A DNA stretch of 64,000 nt from Acanthochlamys bracteata (GCA_019914995.1 CM034127.1:1488001-1552000); one strand, 5' to 3'; shown: positions 1 through 14,700, numbered from the stretch's first letter. The notes: generated by a model from the letters alone, not told the origin. Program-made: numbers and translations.

Positions 1-3000
1 AGGACTGCTTCAAAGGGTAACTTATGTTCTGGTGAAACTGTTAAAATTTATAATGCAGATCCACGTGGTCCATTGTACCTGTCAATTCTACCTCAAGGAG
101 GATGGCAACAACTACATGTATGACTGACCAATGAAGTTGACATGGTTTCATGTTTAGTTTCTATATTTCTTTTTATCATTTGTTTTCTTTCCTCTCCACA
201 GGAAGCAGTTCCAATATCTCTTCCCAATCATACACCTGCAAAAATGATAAACCTGAGAAATTCCTTTTCTGGAAGGTGAGGATTGGGTTATGAATGCATG
301 CTAGTTTCCTTTTATATCCCATTCTTTCTGAATTATATGACCAATTTTCTTACATCTTTCAGGATTGTCCAAATAATTCTTGACCAAAATTACAATAAAG
401 ACCAGTTGTTGGCTAAAGATGTTAGAGTATATGCTCCATTTTGGATAGAGAGTGCTAGATGTCCACCCCTTACGTACAATCTCGTTGATATATCTGGGAG
501 AAAAGAAAGACGGAGCTTTTCTGTTGGATTCCATTCTAGTAAAAGTACAGAACAAGTACTGTGGCAAATTAGTGAGGAGGAGTTGGTTAATGGATGTACG
601 ATACTGTCTGCACTGAATTTTAAACTTTTGGGCCTCTCAGCATCTATTGCTGGAATTGGCAAAGAGAGCTTTGGACCTATCAAAGATCTTTCTCCTCTTG
701 GTGATATGGTAGTCTATATTCTTTAGTGAATTCTTACCCTGTATTTACAAAACTTGTAGTAAGCTTGACTTCGATTTAATGTGCTGTGTTCTCTATAGGA
801 TGGTTCAGTTGATCTTTTTGCTTATGATGCTGATGGGAATAGCATTCAAATCTTTGTTTCTTCTAAACCATGCCCATATCAAGCTGTTCCAACAAAGGTA
901 ATTGCAATAGTTGGAAGTTATTTAGGTGTTGCCCTTGGTTTTCAAGTATTCTTGATTTTTGCTCCAGGTTATCTCTATCCGTCCATTCATGACGTTCACC
1001 AACAGAATTGGGAAAGATATATTTATCAGATTCAATTCTGGTGATCATCCAAAAGTTCTACATGCAACAGATGCACGCGTTTCTTTTGCTTATTTTTACA
1101 CAGGAGAACCAAGTAAACTACAGGTATCATATAAACTTGCATCTGGATGGAAAAACGCAAGAGCATGTTTTTTGTTACTACTGCTATTTTTAATTTTGAG
1201 TATGTATAGTTCTATACAGTGATTACTAACCTTGACACCTGTGTAAAAAGAGAGACTCTTATCCTTTTTTTCTGTATCCATGAATGAATTAAATAAAGAT
1301 GTCTTATATTTCACTCTCGTCTTTCCTTTTCTTTTTTTTGTTGTCCTTTTAGGTTCGTTTGGAAGACACAGAGTGGTGTCTGCCTGTTGAGATTGTTAAG
1401 GAGGACAAGATCACTTTGGTAATGAGGAAGTATAATGGTGGGAGGAGATTTTTGAAAACAGAAATTCGTGGCTATGAGGAAGGATCACGTTTCTTAGTTG
1501 TTTTCCGTCTGGGTTCAGCAGACGGTCCCATTAGGTATGAACTTTTCTTACATGCTATTGAAATGTTGTACTTGAAAATTTTGTTGATTTGCTGCTAACA
1601 TGATTTATCTGTTGTCAATGCTTCACAGAATTGAGAACAGAACAAGTAGTAGATCTATCAGCATCCGGCAAACTGGATTAGATGATACTGCATGGATCGA
1701 CTTGGATCCGTTGTCGACAACAAAATTTTCTTGGGATGATCCATACGGACAGACACATTTAGATTTTTGTACCAACAGTGGAAATGTTACTTATTCCAAG
1801 ATCAGCTTGGAAAAGCCACTTACTTCATCGGCACACTTTGAGGAACAAGGAATCCAACTTAGTATCTCTGAAATGGGAGATGTGTTGGTTGTGCGGATTG
1901 CAGATGATGAGAAGACAACAGAATCAGGGTCAGGTGGGGAGCCTGGAACTAAAACACTAAAAGGTGGTCGTAATTCTTCTGAGCAGGAAATGAAAAGTAG
2001 CAGTGCGCCTTCAGAATTTATTGTTGAACTAGGTGTTCTTGGTGTTTCGTTGATTGATAATCGACCAAGAGAGCTTCTCTATCTTCATCTTGAAAAGCTC
2101 TTCATGTCATATTCTACTGGGTATGATGCAGGAACAACCAGCAGGTATGTCTGTTTCTTTATGAACAAGAACCTGATATTTAGCCAGCCACGGATAAGAC
2201 TTACCCCACTACATGGATCCTTCAAAATCATGTTACATCGAAAAATAATCTTTCTTAAGATAATTCCACCTCATACAACATGAGAAGTTTATTTGGTGGT
2301 TGCCATTTAACCTAGTAGTCTTTTTAATTTAGAGCGACAGAATGTTGAATGTTGAAGAAACAGATTTTATTTGCAATCATATCATTTATTCTAAAGGTAA
2401 TCTTTTCGTGTGGAGATGCTTTCTAAGTCTCACCATTAAAATCAGACACAGATGATTCCTACATTTCAAGTTTTGTGCTGATTAGTTAGTAAAATTCATT
2501 GGCATGACTAAAATACTGCTTTTAAAATCGTTACTCTTTTATTTTTTTAATAAAGCCTGTGATTAAAAAGTAAATAGGAAAGTGTTGCTCGTCACATCAT
2601 GATATGGCAATTTATTTACTTCTAATCGATAAGCCTAATGTCCATATTTGAAGCTTGAGCCACCTTCCTCCTACAACAATAGGGTGCATCCTTCATCATG
2701 TTTGAAAGTTTATCTTCAGTGAATCTCAGTTAGTAATTATGTTATGGCAGGTTCAAGCTAATTGTCGGTCAGTTACAACTTGATAATCAGTTGCCATTCA
2801 CTGTGATGCCTGTACTGTTAGCTCCTGAAGGTATACCTGATGTAAATCACCCTGTCTTTAAAGCAACTATCACAATGAACAATCAAAGTGCAGATGGTAC
2901 TGAGGTCTATCCATATGTTTATATCCGGGTAAGTATTGCTTCGGCATATGTGATTGTTCTACCTTTAACAGCTCTGCAAGCATATGCATTTTAAGTTTTC

Positions 3001-4432
3001 TGACAGATACATTGCACATAGGTTACTGATAAATGTTGGAGGTTGAATGTTCATGAACCAATCATGTGGGGGTTATTGGATTTCTATAATAATCTATCAA
3101 TAGGGAATCTTCCAAGAAGTTCAGATGTTACAGAAGTTGATCCACAAGTTAAAATAGAGTAAGATCAATTTTTTTGTAGGTTGATTTATTGTTTTCTTCA
3201 ATTTTTTCTTTGTTTTATGAATACTTTTGCCTTATCAAATATTTGGAACAAACTAGCCTGCACTTAGGTGCATGCTAGTTTAAATATTTAAATCACCTTT
3301 CTGCCTTTTATCAATTTAGTCAGTGTTTGATGGTGTTGTAGAAAAACAGGAATTGCCATGTAGGAATAGAGGCACACTCGTACTTACAATATAACTTTAG
3401 AAAATTGTACAACAGGTCTTAGATCGCTAAAGTTTTACTGTTTGACAATATGAAATTTCAGGGCAATAAGTTTGATCTGTTATAAATTGTTTTGCAAATT
3501 CTGTTTCTGCCTTTTTGTTTATATATGTGACGGATAGGTGATCTTTACATCAGTACATCTGTTTGATTCTTTTAACAATCATGATTGTTTACCTCATGCA
3601 TTATTTGTTAAGGACTTTTATCAGAACAATTTTATCTTGATCACTTTATTTTTGTTAATAGTTCTTAGATACCAACTAACTGATCTTTTTCCTCACTATA
3701 TATGCAGCCTAATAGATGTTTCAGAGGTTCGGTTGAAAATATCATTGGAGACAGCACCTGCAGAAAGACCACATGGTATTCTTGGGATTTGGAGCCCTGT
3801 ATTGTCGGCCATAGGAAATGCTTTTAAAATTCAGGTCAGTTGATCTATTCAATATATTGCCTTGAAAGCATCTGATAAGTAGTTTGTTTGCTCTATCTGA
3901 AGTGATGAAGCCTTTCATGCTATTGGAAATCATTTATTATATTTATTACTGAGTCAAACATTATTTTCAAAGACAAAACCAATTTCTCTGGAGCAGCATA
4001 GCTTTTGGACATTATCTATGGGTAATTTAGTAAACTTGTGCGATCTTGGCGATGTCAACAACTTAATATGCTTCAGCAACCACGCACAACATTAATGTTG
4101 ATACGAAGCACTTCGTAGTAGGTTTCATTTTGCTTCATTCTACAGGACAACTGCAAGAAAGAACTTAAAGAAAATAATATGCTAGCTGAAATTTTACTTG
4201 GTCTTGATTTTAAGGTACATCTTAGGAAGGTCATGCACAAGAGCCGGTTCATGAGGAAAAGCTTGATTCTTCCAGCTATTACAAATCGTATTAAAAGAGA
4301 TCTTATACACAATCCTTTACATCTTATATCCTCAGTGGATGTGTTTGGTATGACAAAGTCGACATTGGCCTCTCTGAGTAAAGGATTTGCAGAGTTATCG
4401 ACAGATGGACAGTTTTTACATCTACGTTCGAA

Positions 4433-4475
<43 letters not shown>

Positions 4476-7315
4476 ATTATTTTTATTAATTGTTATTATT
4501 TCATAACGTAGGTTTGGTCAAGAAGAATTACTGGTTTAGGTGATGGTTTTCTCCAAGGAACAGAAGCATTTGCGCAAGGTGTTGCTTTTGGGGTTTCTGG
4601 AGTTGTCACCAAGCCTGTGGACAGTGCCAGACAGCATGGTCTTCTAGGTTTTGCGCATGGAATTGGGCGTGCCTTTTTAGGCTTTGTGGTTCAGCCATTG
4701 AGTGGAGCACTGGATTTTGTTTCATTAACTGTAGATGGTGTTGGTGCCAGTTTCACTAGATGCTTAGAAATTCTCAATAACAAAGTTACAGCACAAAGAA
4801 TGAGGAACCCCCGTGCTATTCATGCAAATTGTGTGCTTAAGGAGTATTCAGAGAGGGAAGCCATAGGGCAGGTGAGCATATTGTAAAGAGATGATAAGCT
4901 GGTAGCTGTTTTCTTTGTGCATTAACGCTGTGTTTGTGTTTCCCTTTTTGAGTTCTCGCATAGATATGAGCACACTAAACCACGAGGTTGTTCTAAGACA
5001 TTTAATCAACCAAATATACTGACGCTCCTTTCTAGTAATGTTGCTAATGCAAATACCACTGAAGACAACAGTAGCAACAAGTAAACCATTATGCAAGTAA
5101 TTGGCTTGAATGTACCTGTTGCTGCATGCTGTACAGCTTATTGAATTCCATATTTATGAGGAAATTAACTGGCAAGATCAGTATTTCCAAGCTATCATAA
5201 GTACCAAAATATGTGATAACTTTCTAGAAGTTCTAACTTTACCGTTTCAGTTATTCCTGATAGCAATGACTGCATTAGCCTTAGTAATCGTAATATCCTC
5301 TGCCTTGTGAATTTTCTTTAGTAGAGACCACTAGAAATTTTAAGAAATTATTGAGCAACAAATGCCCATTGTTTCTGTAGTATGCATTTTTTCATTGTTT
5401 GCTTTAATCTTGTTAATATTTTCTTATAATCTTGATCTCACTTCTATGTTCAGATGGTTTTGTATTTGGCTGAAGCTAGTAGGCATCTTGCTTGTACGGA
5501 TCTATTCAAAGAGCCTTCAAAGTACGCATGGTCTGATTATTATGAAGACCATTTCATCATCCCTCACCAAAGAATTGTGCTCATTACAAACAAAAGGGTT
5601 ATGCTATTGCAGGTTAATATATAAAACAACTTCTTGTTGATGACTTTATGTTTCAGTCAGAATCATTTTTCATTTTTTTTCATTTTCCAGTGTTCAAATC
5701 TTGAGAAAATGGACAAAAAGTCTTCCAAAATACTTTGGGATGTACCTTGGGAAGAACTCCTGGCATTAGAATTAGCAAAAGCTGGACATGTCATGCCTTC
5801 TCATGTTATTATTCATCTCAAGTACTTTAGGAGGTCTGAAAGCTTTGTTCGTCTCATCAAGTGCAGCGCTGAAGAACATGAAGATCGAGAACCCCAAGCT
5901 GTTAGGATATGTTCATCCATCCGGAGAATGTGGAAAGAACATCAGTTGAACGCTAAAGTTGTGACACTAAAGGTAACTGCTTGTTGATTTTATAAGGTTG
6001 AATGATGGATGTTCCATTCGCGTGGTGCTAACTTCTTAAAGCCATCAGATACCTTCGAGCCAACATCAGGTGCAGTTTACTTGGGATGAAGCAGATGGGA
6101 GGGATTCTCATTACTGGACAAGAAGACCAGTTATTAAACCAAGAGGACTTTCCTCAGAAGATTCTCCCACCGGGGAAAGGAAATTTGTTAAGCACACTGT
6201 AAACTTTCAGAAGATTTGGAGCAGCGATCAGCTATCCAGAAACAGATGCACGCTGTTTCCAAAGCAGGTTTATATTACAGATTCCTTGATTTCCTCTGCA
6301 GAAGCAGTTGAAGTTTAGCATAACTTCTACTAACCTTATGCCATTTGACTTAGGTGTCCGATGATGGACCAATTTGTACCATTTGGAGACCCTTCTGTCC
6401 TGATGGGTAATTAATCACAACTTTCTTCCATGATAAGCATGAATCTTTTTCAAATACGTTTCATAGACACAGAAAAGTCGCTGCAAATGTCACATAAAAC
6501 ATTCCTTAAAGGGGCATGAAAAGCCATTACATTAACATAAGAAAAAAGTCCATCACAATTAGCACACTGCTACTATGGTTTATAGTATATGTGATCTTCT
6601 TGAATGATCAGTAGAACTGTGGAAGGTGGTAGGCCAGCATTAGCAGTGATAACAAGCTGCCGAATTTCATAATGTATGCATTCATGAAAAGAATGCTCAT
6701 AGGAGAATTGGTATATTACAGGTATGTGTCTATTGGGGATATAGCTCATGTGGGTACTCATCCTCCAAATGTTTCCGTTACCTACCGGAACTCTGATGGT
6801 GTTTTTACACCTCCTATCGGTTACGACCTTGTAAGTCACTGACCATGACATATTCAAAATTTCCCTCTTTCTATATTTGCTTTTCTTTGTATGGTAAAAG
6901 CTTAAACACGGCCATCGTAAAACAATTCTATCAGGTTTGGAGGAACTGTGCTGACGATTACGCTGCTCCTGTCTCAATTTGGTTGCCAAGACCACCAGAT
7001 GGATTTGTTGCCATCGGATGTGTAGCAGTGGCCAATTTTGAAGAGCCCCAACATAATTCTGCCTATTGTGTGAGGGCAGATATGGCTGAGGACATACCTT
7101 TTGAGGAGCAAATGCTATGGGCTGCACCAGATGCCTATCCATGGTCGTGTTACATGTATCAAGTTCAAAGCGAAGCACTCCAATTCATCGCCCTAAGGCA
7201 GTTAAAAGAAGAATCGAGTTGGAAGCCTAAGAAAGTCGTTGATAGTCAGAATCCACAAATAACTGAGGGTTTGAAGCAAACTGGAAGACATGATGGAAGG
7301 AAAACAGAGAGGTAA
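1..7315 (+). CDS. VPS13: VPS13-like intermembrane lipid-transfer protein, C-terminal part (5' end outside window)
   Basis: This is the last 18 exons of a very large gene: 1-117, 202-275, 363-708, 799-897, 968-1123, 1353-1534, 1629-2144, 2751-2928, 3022-3158, 3708-3834, 4215-4436, 4512-4871, 5454-5612, 5691-5972, 6070-6267, 6354-6406, 6722-6830 and 6935-7315. The phase is consistent and gives 1,231 residues to TAA. The first exons encode the SHR-BD (DUF1162) beta-rich region. Exons 10-12 hold the conserved VPS13 C-terminal block (VHLRKVMHKSRF, HNPLHLISSVDV and GVAFGVSGVVTKP). Exons 13-14 look like the PH-like domain. Exons 16-18 resemble the plant VPS62/DUF946 module (WRPFCPDGYVSIGDI, WLPRPPDGFVAIG). 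The family moves bulk lipid at membrane contact sites; plant members include SHRUBBY. The orthology (SHRUBBY or the At4g17140 type) cannot be settled from this part. The stop codon overlaps a consensus splice donor. Confidence 0.9.
4438..4472. repeat. (TC)n microsatellite in a 75-nt VPS13 intron
   Basis: A pure CT/TC run of about 35 nt begins directly at the GT donor of the intron 4437-4511. It fills nearly half of that intron. The donor therefore reads CAG|GTCTCT, a weak match to the plant consensus. Confidence 0.95.
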
Positions 7316-8166
7316 GTGACGTCTCAGTTCTTCGCAACTCTCAACCGCGAGCTGTGAATGTTAGTCCAGTGGCTGATCGTATCTTGAGCTACTGAAAACT
7401 ACTTGCTTTGCATTGAGAGTTACTGATTCTTTGTACATATTTTGTAAATACAAGAAAGCAGGTGCCCATTCGTGCACTGAAATTATACGTACGCTACAAC
7501 TGTAAATCCTTTCAAATGACGTCCGGTACATTGCTTGTGTTTGGTATCATCCCCGCGCCAACGATGTAGTTATAAGATGATTCTTTCTGTTGATTCTGTA
7601 AAAGAAGTTTTGCATGTATTGTAATTCGTTGAGTATCTGCAGATTTGTTTCAGCAGATACGTGTTATGTACTTTTTCTTTTCATAGAGGAAGTTACTAAG
7701 TGACGAAATTTAAAATCTGAAAGAAATCAGTTAAGTCTTGCAATTAAAATATGCTCTAAAAGTTCAATGCTTCTCGAGGGAATGCGGGATCAAACAATTC
7801 TGTGGGTCTCTCTAAAGCTGATAAACTTCCGCAATCGTTCATATTCATTCATTCGTTATTAATTGTTGTGATTCAACATGGTGGATCCTATCGATCAGTC
7901 TGTCTACTGTGATTTAAGTCGAAACCCAGACCCAACAAAATTTAATTAATTATGTGATTGTTTGGGATGCTTAATAAATAGAGCTTCTAGATAGAACAAA
8001 TTTTAAGTTTCATTCATTTAGATTCGCTTATAAGATAAGTTCAGAAATAATTTGTACTACTTAGTTTAAAAATAAAATATTTATTCAATAAACTCTTTAT
8101 TTTAGCTTATTCAACATGGCTCATTAAGAGAAGCTCAAAACTATTTAGGCTTCAACTGGCTATACA
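7316..8166. other. Intergenic: VPS13 3' end and flank
   Basis: This stretch holds the 3' untranslated region of the VPS13 gene and A/T-rich spacer. I see no gene, tRNA or clear transposon in it. Confidence 0.6.
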
Positions 8167-8431
8167 AAGTGAGCGTTTGGGAGAGTTTATAAAATAAAAT
8201 TTTTGTAAAATAAAAAATATTTTTATATTTTTTAAAAAATAAATTTTATTTTTTAATTTTTAAAAAAATAATAAATATATAATAAAAAATTTTATTATAT
8301 AAAATTTTATTATATTTTTTAAATTTTTATAAAATTTATAAATATTTATAAAAAATATATTAAAAAATATAAAATAAAAAAATTAGAATGAGCGTTTTCT
8401 AAACGCTCTCCCAACGAGCTTAAAGAATGGG
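8167..8431 (+). mobile_element. A/T-rich dispersed element, copy A
   Basis: The block is about 260 bp and almost pure A/T. It is bounded on the left by GAGCGTTTGGGAG and on the right by the palindrome GAGCGTTTTCTAAACGCTC followed by TCCCAAC. The internal sequence has the same order of A/T motifs as the copies at about 18690, 29960, 45140 and 52180 (minus). It has no coding capacity. A non-autonomous MITE-like element is the simplest reading; I could not define target-site duplications. Confidence 0.6.
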
Positions 8432-8443
8432 CTAACAAGCCCA
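8428..8443. promoter_or_regulatory. Inverted pair of site II (TGGGCY) elements upstream of the RBM28-like gene
   Basis: TGGGCT, a 4-nt spacer and AGCCCA form a perfect inverted repeat about 280 bp before the start codon. Site II boxes bind TCP factors and are common in plant promoters of ribosome-biogenesis and other growth genes, which fits a nucleolar RRM protein. The regulatory role is inferred. Confidence 0.5.
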
Positions 8444-8718
8444 ATTATTTAGTCTATAAACGGGTTCGGATCAAATTCATTTACTCGTACCGTTTGGCGT
8501 CTTCCAAACGCGAAGTACTGCTACACAACCCCGCTTCTGTTTTCGCGCCGCCGACGACTCGCTTTCTCTCTCACCCACACACACGCCGCGCTGGTATAGC
8601 CGCCGCCGGCAACTCTCTCTATCTACTTCTCTTAGTTCCGTGTATCTATTTCATTAATCGGTTTCTGTTACATCCTTACCCTCTCTAGATTCTCCGGCGA
8701 GAGAGAAGTTGGAGACCG

Positions 8719-11700
8719 ATGGGCAAACGGAAGCGTGGGGATAGTGGAGGGGACGATTCTGTAACGCCGCCGCAACACTGCCCTTCTACAGTTTTCGTCT
8801 CCAACTTTCCCTACACTTTCACCAATGATGATGTAAGTTTCTCTGCAACGAATTCTTACAGAAAGATTGGTTCTTGCGAAGTTTCATGCTTCTACTTTAT
8901 TTATTATTTTTAGAAGAAGAATTAGATTTTGTGGTTATTCTTTTTGTTTTGCAGCTTTTGGGAGTCTTCAGTGAGGTAGGACCTGTTCGGCGCTGCTTCA
9001 CCGTCACACCCAAGGGTAAGACTAGTCGTTATAACTAATCATGCTAGCTTAACTTTTTTGACTTTAGTACGTTCTGGTTGTTTTTTGTACGATGTGAGTT
9101 GCCCCCCCCAAAAAAAAAAAAAAAAACTAATCTCTGAAAGGTGTAAGCTCCTCGTGTTCTTAAATTGTTATTATTTTTAAAGCAATATCCTCTTAATGGA
9201 TCGAGCTGCAATATTTACTTCTAACTTCTGTTGGTTTCTCCTTGCTTAAATTAATGAATCTTGAGAATGATTCTTGTACTGAGCCTTTATCCAATTAATT
9301 CAAGATAAATGATGGGTTGGGTAGAAAAAGGAAAGCCAAAAAGGATGAAGTGAAATTGGGGTAATGAAAAACAGTACTCTGGCGTGTGGGTCCATATATT
9401 ATACAAAGACATTGCCACTGCATTCTTGAAATGTCTTATGTTGTTACCTTTCAGTTAATTCAGAGTTCAATAATGTTCTGAAACCTGACTTATGTTGCAC
9501 AAATGTTATTGTTTTTTCTCTTACTTGCAAGCCATTTTACTCAGGATCTCAAGAGAGCCGAGGTTTTGGGTTTGTTCAGTTGTAAGTATAAATTCTTTTA
9601 CATAACATTCTTGTCCACTTCTTATATTTCAGTACTGATGCATAGTCGTATCTAGGCTTATAAAGTCCTCTTACATCTTGGTTTCTTTTTTCCTTCTTAG
9701 TGCTACCGTGGAAGATGCTGAACGTGCTCTTCAGCAGAAAAATGGTTCAGCTATAGGGGGCAGGAAAATCAGAGTCAAATTTGCGATGCACCGTCCTCCG
9801 CGTGATCATCGCCAACTAAAGTCGAATGATGGTTTCTATTCCTATCTGAACATCCCCATTACTCTTGTTTCAAAGTTGATGTGGAAAAACCATTATGAGA
9901 TGACATCTTGTGATTTCTTGCTTGATAATACTCGTCTCTGATCTTTCAGGAGCTTCCTTGGACGACACTAATTCTGATCAGGTTATAGCTGATCTTTCAT
10001 CTGGCATTCATAAAGAGAAAGAGAGTTTAAGGGACAAGCTACCAGGTTGCAGTGAGTGGATTCTAGATGGAAAAACCTTGCATTTCTGTATGTTTATTGC
10101 CTGATCTATAACTATTGTGTTTGATAATCTCAGAAACAGGGAGTGTCACCAAGGATGTGAATAATTTGGTGGAACAGGGTATTTCCTCTTTGAGAAAAGA
10201 GGGGGGCTCTGAAAAGCAAAGGTACTAATGAACCTTCTTCCTTTAAGCGTCTATTATGTTTACATTTATCAAAAAAAGCTATAATTTCTCCTTGTTATTA
10301 ATCACTAAAATGATTTTGTGTGGTGAACAATTTTCTGTAGGGATATTAGAGAGGACTAAATCCTCTTCTTCATCTTGTTATGAATGAAAAAGCATGATTA
10401 ACAATTTTGACTATGTTGGTTCGCAATCGGGGTGAAATCTAATGCGCATGTCATGTTGTAGCTCCAAATTATTTCGTCTTATTTTTCTTTACTTGTGGAA
10501 ATAAACGATAGTTGCAATCTAAACAATACATGATTTAGGTGATGTATTCTAACCTTGTTTTCTTGGATATGGTTGTGGTTAATTTGCAAATCCATTCATA
10601 TAAATTATAAAAGAAAAACTAGAATTTTCTTCTAAATGTAAGGGTTTTTTATAAGATTCTATCAGAACCTTCTTTGAAAATCTAGAAGGTGCCTAAAACT
10701 TCCATGGATATGAAGATTCAAAACTGCATACTGCAATTGATGCTTGATAATTTTCCTTACAAAATTTGAAATATTCCTGGAATGAATATGCAATGATGCT
10801 TTACAACCTTGCATTACTTCAGAGTGTCATATATAATTTGGAAATATTTATGACAACCTCATGCTCTAATGTAGGTGATACGAAATTGTGTTGAACCTCA
10901 CACATTACACCTAACAGGCTTTATGCTAGTAAGTCTCAATCGTGACATATAAGCGATTAACAGATCCATAGGCAAGCCACCAATGTATTTGTCTGTGTGA
11001 GGGTTTAGGTTACTTGCTTCTTTTGTTCTATTGATGACATCTTTCACATGCTTCATACAGCTTGTCCTATCCAATATCTCTTAATTCTGGCATTTGAGGG
11101 TGAATCTTTGTGTAATTCTATTTTTTTCTCAACATGAAAAGGGTTGCTCGAACAGTCGTGTTTGGCGGTCTTTCTAATCATGAGATGGCAGCTGAAGTTA
11201 TCCGCCGCGCTGGAGAAGCTGGAACAATATTCTCGATAACTTATCCTCTTCCAAAAGAAGAGCTTCAACTGCATGGTTTGTAATTGCTCCATACTATATT
11301 ATTTTTCTATCCCTAAAAACATTGATTGAGTTCACTTGTAGCAAGAAGTAATAATTAAAATGAAGCATGACTGGGGACTAGGAAACACTGACTCTAAATT
11401 GACTGAGATGCCTCTATTGGACACTGTTTTCTTAAATAATTTAGACAATCATAAAGGAGATGGTAAGGTTTTTTGTGATATTTTACTGTAGTTAGCCTTG
11501 CTCTTGTATGTGATATCGGAAGTAGATTGCTGGAAAGTCCTTCATTTATTAACTGGAGTTTACATGTTAAATGGTTGACTTGGACATCAAATTTGCAAAA
11601 TCATCTGTCAAGTGATCAACTTTAAGATTGTCATTAGTCTAGTATGCAACAGGCACACCCTCAGTAGATAATGCTTTCAGTTATGCTCTTGAAAGACCTT

Positions 11701-14700
11701 ATTAAGGAATATGTGATTGACCATTTATGAATACCGTCTTAAATTTCGTCCAGATTATTTCACATTTTAGGATTAGGATATTCATTTTTAGTACTATTCT
11801 TGTTGCAGTTCTAATAACTAATGAGGCTTTTCTGGTCCTGATTTAAGGGCTTACCAGAGATGGATGCGAGCCAGAGGCTGCATCAGTACTATATACAAGT
11901 GTCAAGTCAGCACGTAATTGTGTTGTAATGTTACACCAGCAAGTGATACAGAGCAGATGTGTTTGGGCCCGTCAACTGGGTGGTGAGGTAGCTATCTGTT
12001 TTAGTATTACGAACATGCCTTAACAATTTGTTCCTTTGCATTTGTTCCTAGCATTACTTTTATTGGAACACCTTTTGACCTTTCTGATTCCCATTCTCCA
12101 GCCACGAAAGTAACTCATAGACTCACTTGCCACTACTTCATGTCTGCACCTCATAAACATGGGTGTCAGTTCCTTGGAATTAGATTTTTTGTTTGTTATA
12201 TATAATCACTCCCCTTTATGTTTTGTTTGGAAATTGTACTTCATCAATGTTCATGACCACAATTAATCTGCATTTCTTGATTCGTGACACTTCACTGCTA
12301 GTTTCATTTTCTTTTTAGCATTATCTTTTTTTGAATAATAAATTGGTTTCTTGTATTCTTTTCCACAGGGCTCTAAAACAAGAAAATGGAGATTAATTGT
12401 CAGAAATCTGCCTTTCAAGGTATGCCACACAGTTAGGCATCACTTTTTCACTAACTGCTTATTGTTTGAAGGAATCAATTAGATGTATTTGTACCCTGTT
12501 GCAGGTTGCATCTAATGAAATTGAAGACCTTTTTAACTCGTGTGGATTTGTTTGGAATGTGTTCATTCCACACCAATCAGAAGAAGGGTATTTTGTTTGA
12601 GCACGTTATTGTCATTGACTCTGTTAAACCTCAAATTGTTTTTAAAAACATTGCTTTTTCCAGAATCTCCAAGGGGTTTGCTTTTGTCTCCTTTACATGC
12701 AAGCAGGATGCAGAGACAGTAAGTTCTTTTGCTATTCGATCACTATGGTAAATTTCTCTACTAAGGAGCTCATTTTTTCCCCTAAACTCCCTAGGCTATC
12801 AAAACAGTTAATGGGAAAATGTTTGCAAAGAGACCAATTGCTGTTGACTGGGCGGTTCCAAAGAAAATTTATGCAACTGCTGCTCAATCTGTATCTTCAG
12901 AAGGTGTATATCAAGTTGCACCTGCAATATATTTTTGCTAGAGTTTGCTTATACTTCTTAGTTTCTAGTGCCTTTCCAGCTCTCTTCTCTTATTTCCTGA
13001 TGTAAATTTGTGGAAATTCCACTTCTTATGAGACTTTTTATGCTACGTCCAAGTCAAATAGGACACATGGAATTGATCCCACCTAAGTTGAGGCTTTGTG
13101 ATGGTTAGGTTCATTGTGTTTTCCAGCTCATGTCAGCATATATGCAATCCCTAACATTTCTTAACACTATTGAAACTTCATTAGATGAGCTTTCTTGAAG
13201 GAAATTTTGAAATAAAAAAAATTTGTTCACTTTCTTCAAGCACTATGGAAACTTGACTAATATCTGGTAAGGACCAGGAACAAATAGTTTATTCTACTGA
13301 CCTCTGCCATATAACTTCTGGTAGTGGTGATTTGCTTCCAGTGTGGTGGATTGCTAGAGGTTGGCATTCCAAGTAATCTCTAGTTGTTTACATAAGTAGC
13401 TCTTGGACTAGTGATGGCAAATCTTTGACAATTTATTGAAGAGTTGTAGTTAGTTTTTGAAAAAGGTCTTCAGTGGTCACATATTCTCATTCATCAGCAA
13501 GGATAAGCAGTTTTCAATTGTAACTAGTAATGGAAGTGATGAGCTATTAGAAGCCTAAGCTAAGGCCTAGCATGTGTTGTCAGATAGAGATTGTTTTTAG
13601 CCAATGTTCCATTCAGACAATGGACATATTGTTTTAACACTTTACAGGTATCATATAGTGAGTGTAAGAAAGAGCTCATCTCCGAGTTAAAATAGAATGT
13701 CAGTGTCTCCTAAACTGCATGCCATGTAGTGCGCAAAGATGCATTTTAGCTATAGTAAATGAGTTGATTAATTGAGCTTGTACTTTTTTGTTTCTTCTTC
13801 AATGCAACTCTTGCAGGATCTGGTTGTTTAGTTGTTCATTGTTCTAAGCATCAGATGTCTTATTCAGCAGGAATACAAGATTCTAATGATGGGGATGACA
13901 TGAATAATGATGATAGTGATGACTTTGAAGACGAGACTGTCGGAGAATTGGAGCAGGTTGGAAGTGGAATTAAAATTGATGAAGACGCAAGAACAATGAA
14001 GACTGTAAATAAGATCTCTCAGGTGGATTTTGAAACAGAGGCAGAAGTTGCTAGAAAAGTTGTTGATAACCTAATTAAGTCCTCAACTATTGGCCAGCCT
14101 ACGACAACCAGAAATGATTCAGATACAGATGAAGATAAGGATAAGCTAAAGAACAAGCATATTGGTGAAAAAAAGGACTCTGCCCTGCTTGTAAGAAATA
14201 TTGGCACAGTTGAATCTAAAGATGCAAAATTAGTAGGCCAGCCTTCTTCAAATTCAAACAAGAAAGGGGCTGATTTAGAGCGTACAATATTCATAAGTAA
14301 CCTTCCTTTTAATATCGATAATGAGGAGGTTAAGCAAAGATTTTCTGTATTTGGGGTTGTGGAATCCTTTTGTCCGGTCCTTCATCTTGTTACAAAGTTA
14401 GTCGAATATTTATTCTTTATGCTTTGATTGTAATATTGCAGCTAATGATGTATTGATGCTACATAATATTGTTTGTGATTCATCTTGTAGGAGGCCACGC
14501 GGAACTGCCTTTCTGAGATTTTCTACACAGTCCGCAGCAGAAGCTGCAATTTCTGCAGCAAAAGCTGGACCTGGTTTGGGGATTGTGATAAAAGGCAGAC
14601 AATTGACTGTCATGAATGCCTTGGACAAGGAAGCAGTTCACAAAAAGGAACTTGATAAATGGAAAGATGGCACTGAAGACCGCCGTAATCTTTATCTGGC

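Noticed and set aside
8494..8688. Open frame of 64 codons before the RBM28-like start
   Set aside because: It has no ATG at its start and lies in the leader/promoter; not a gene.
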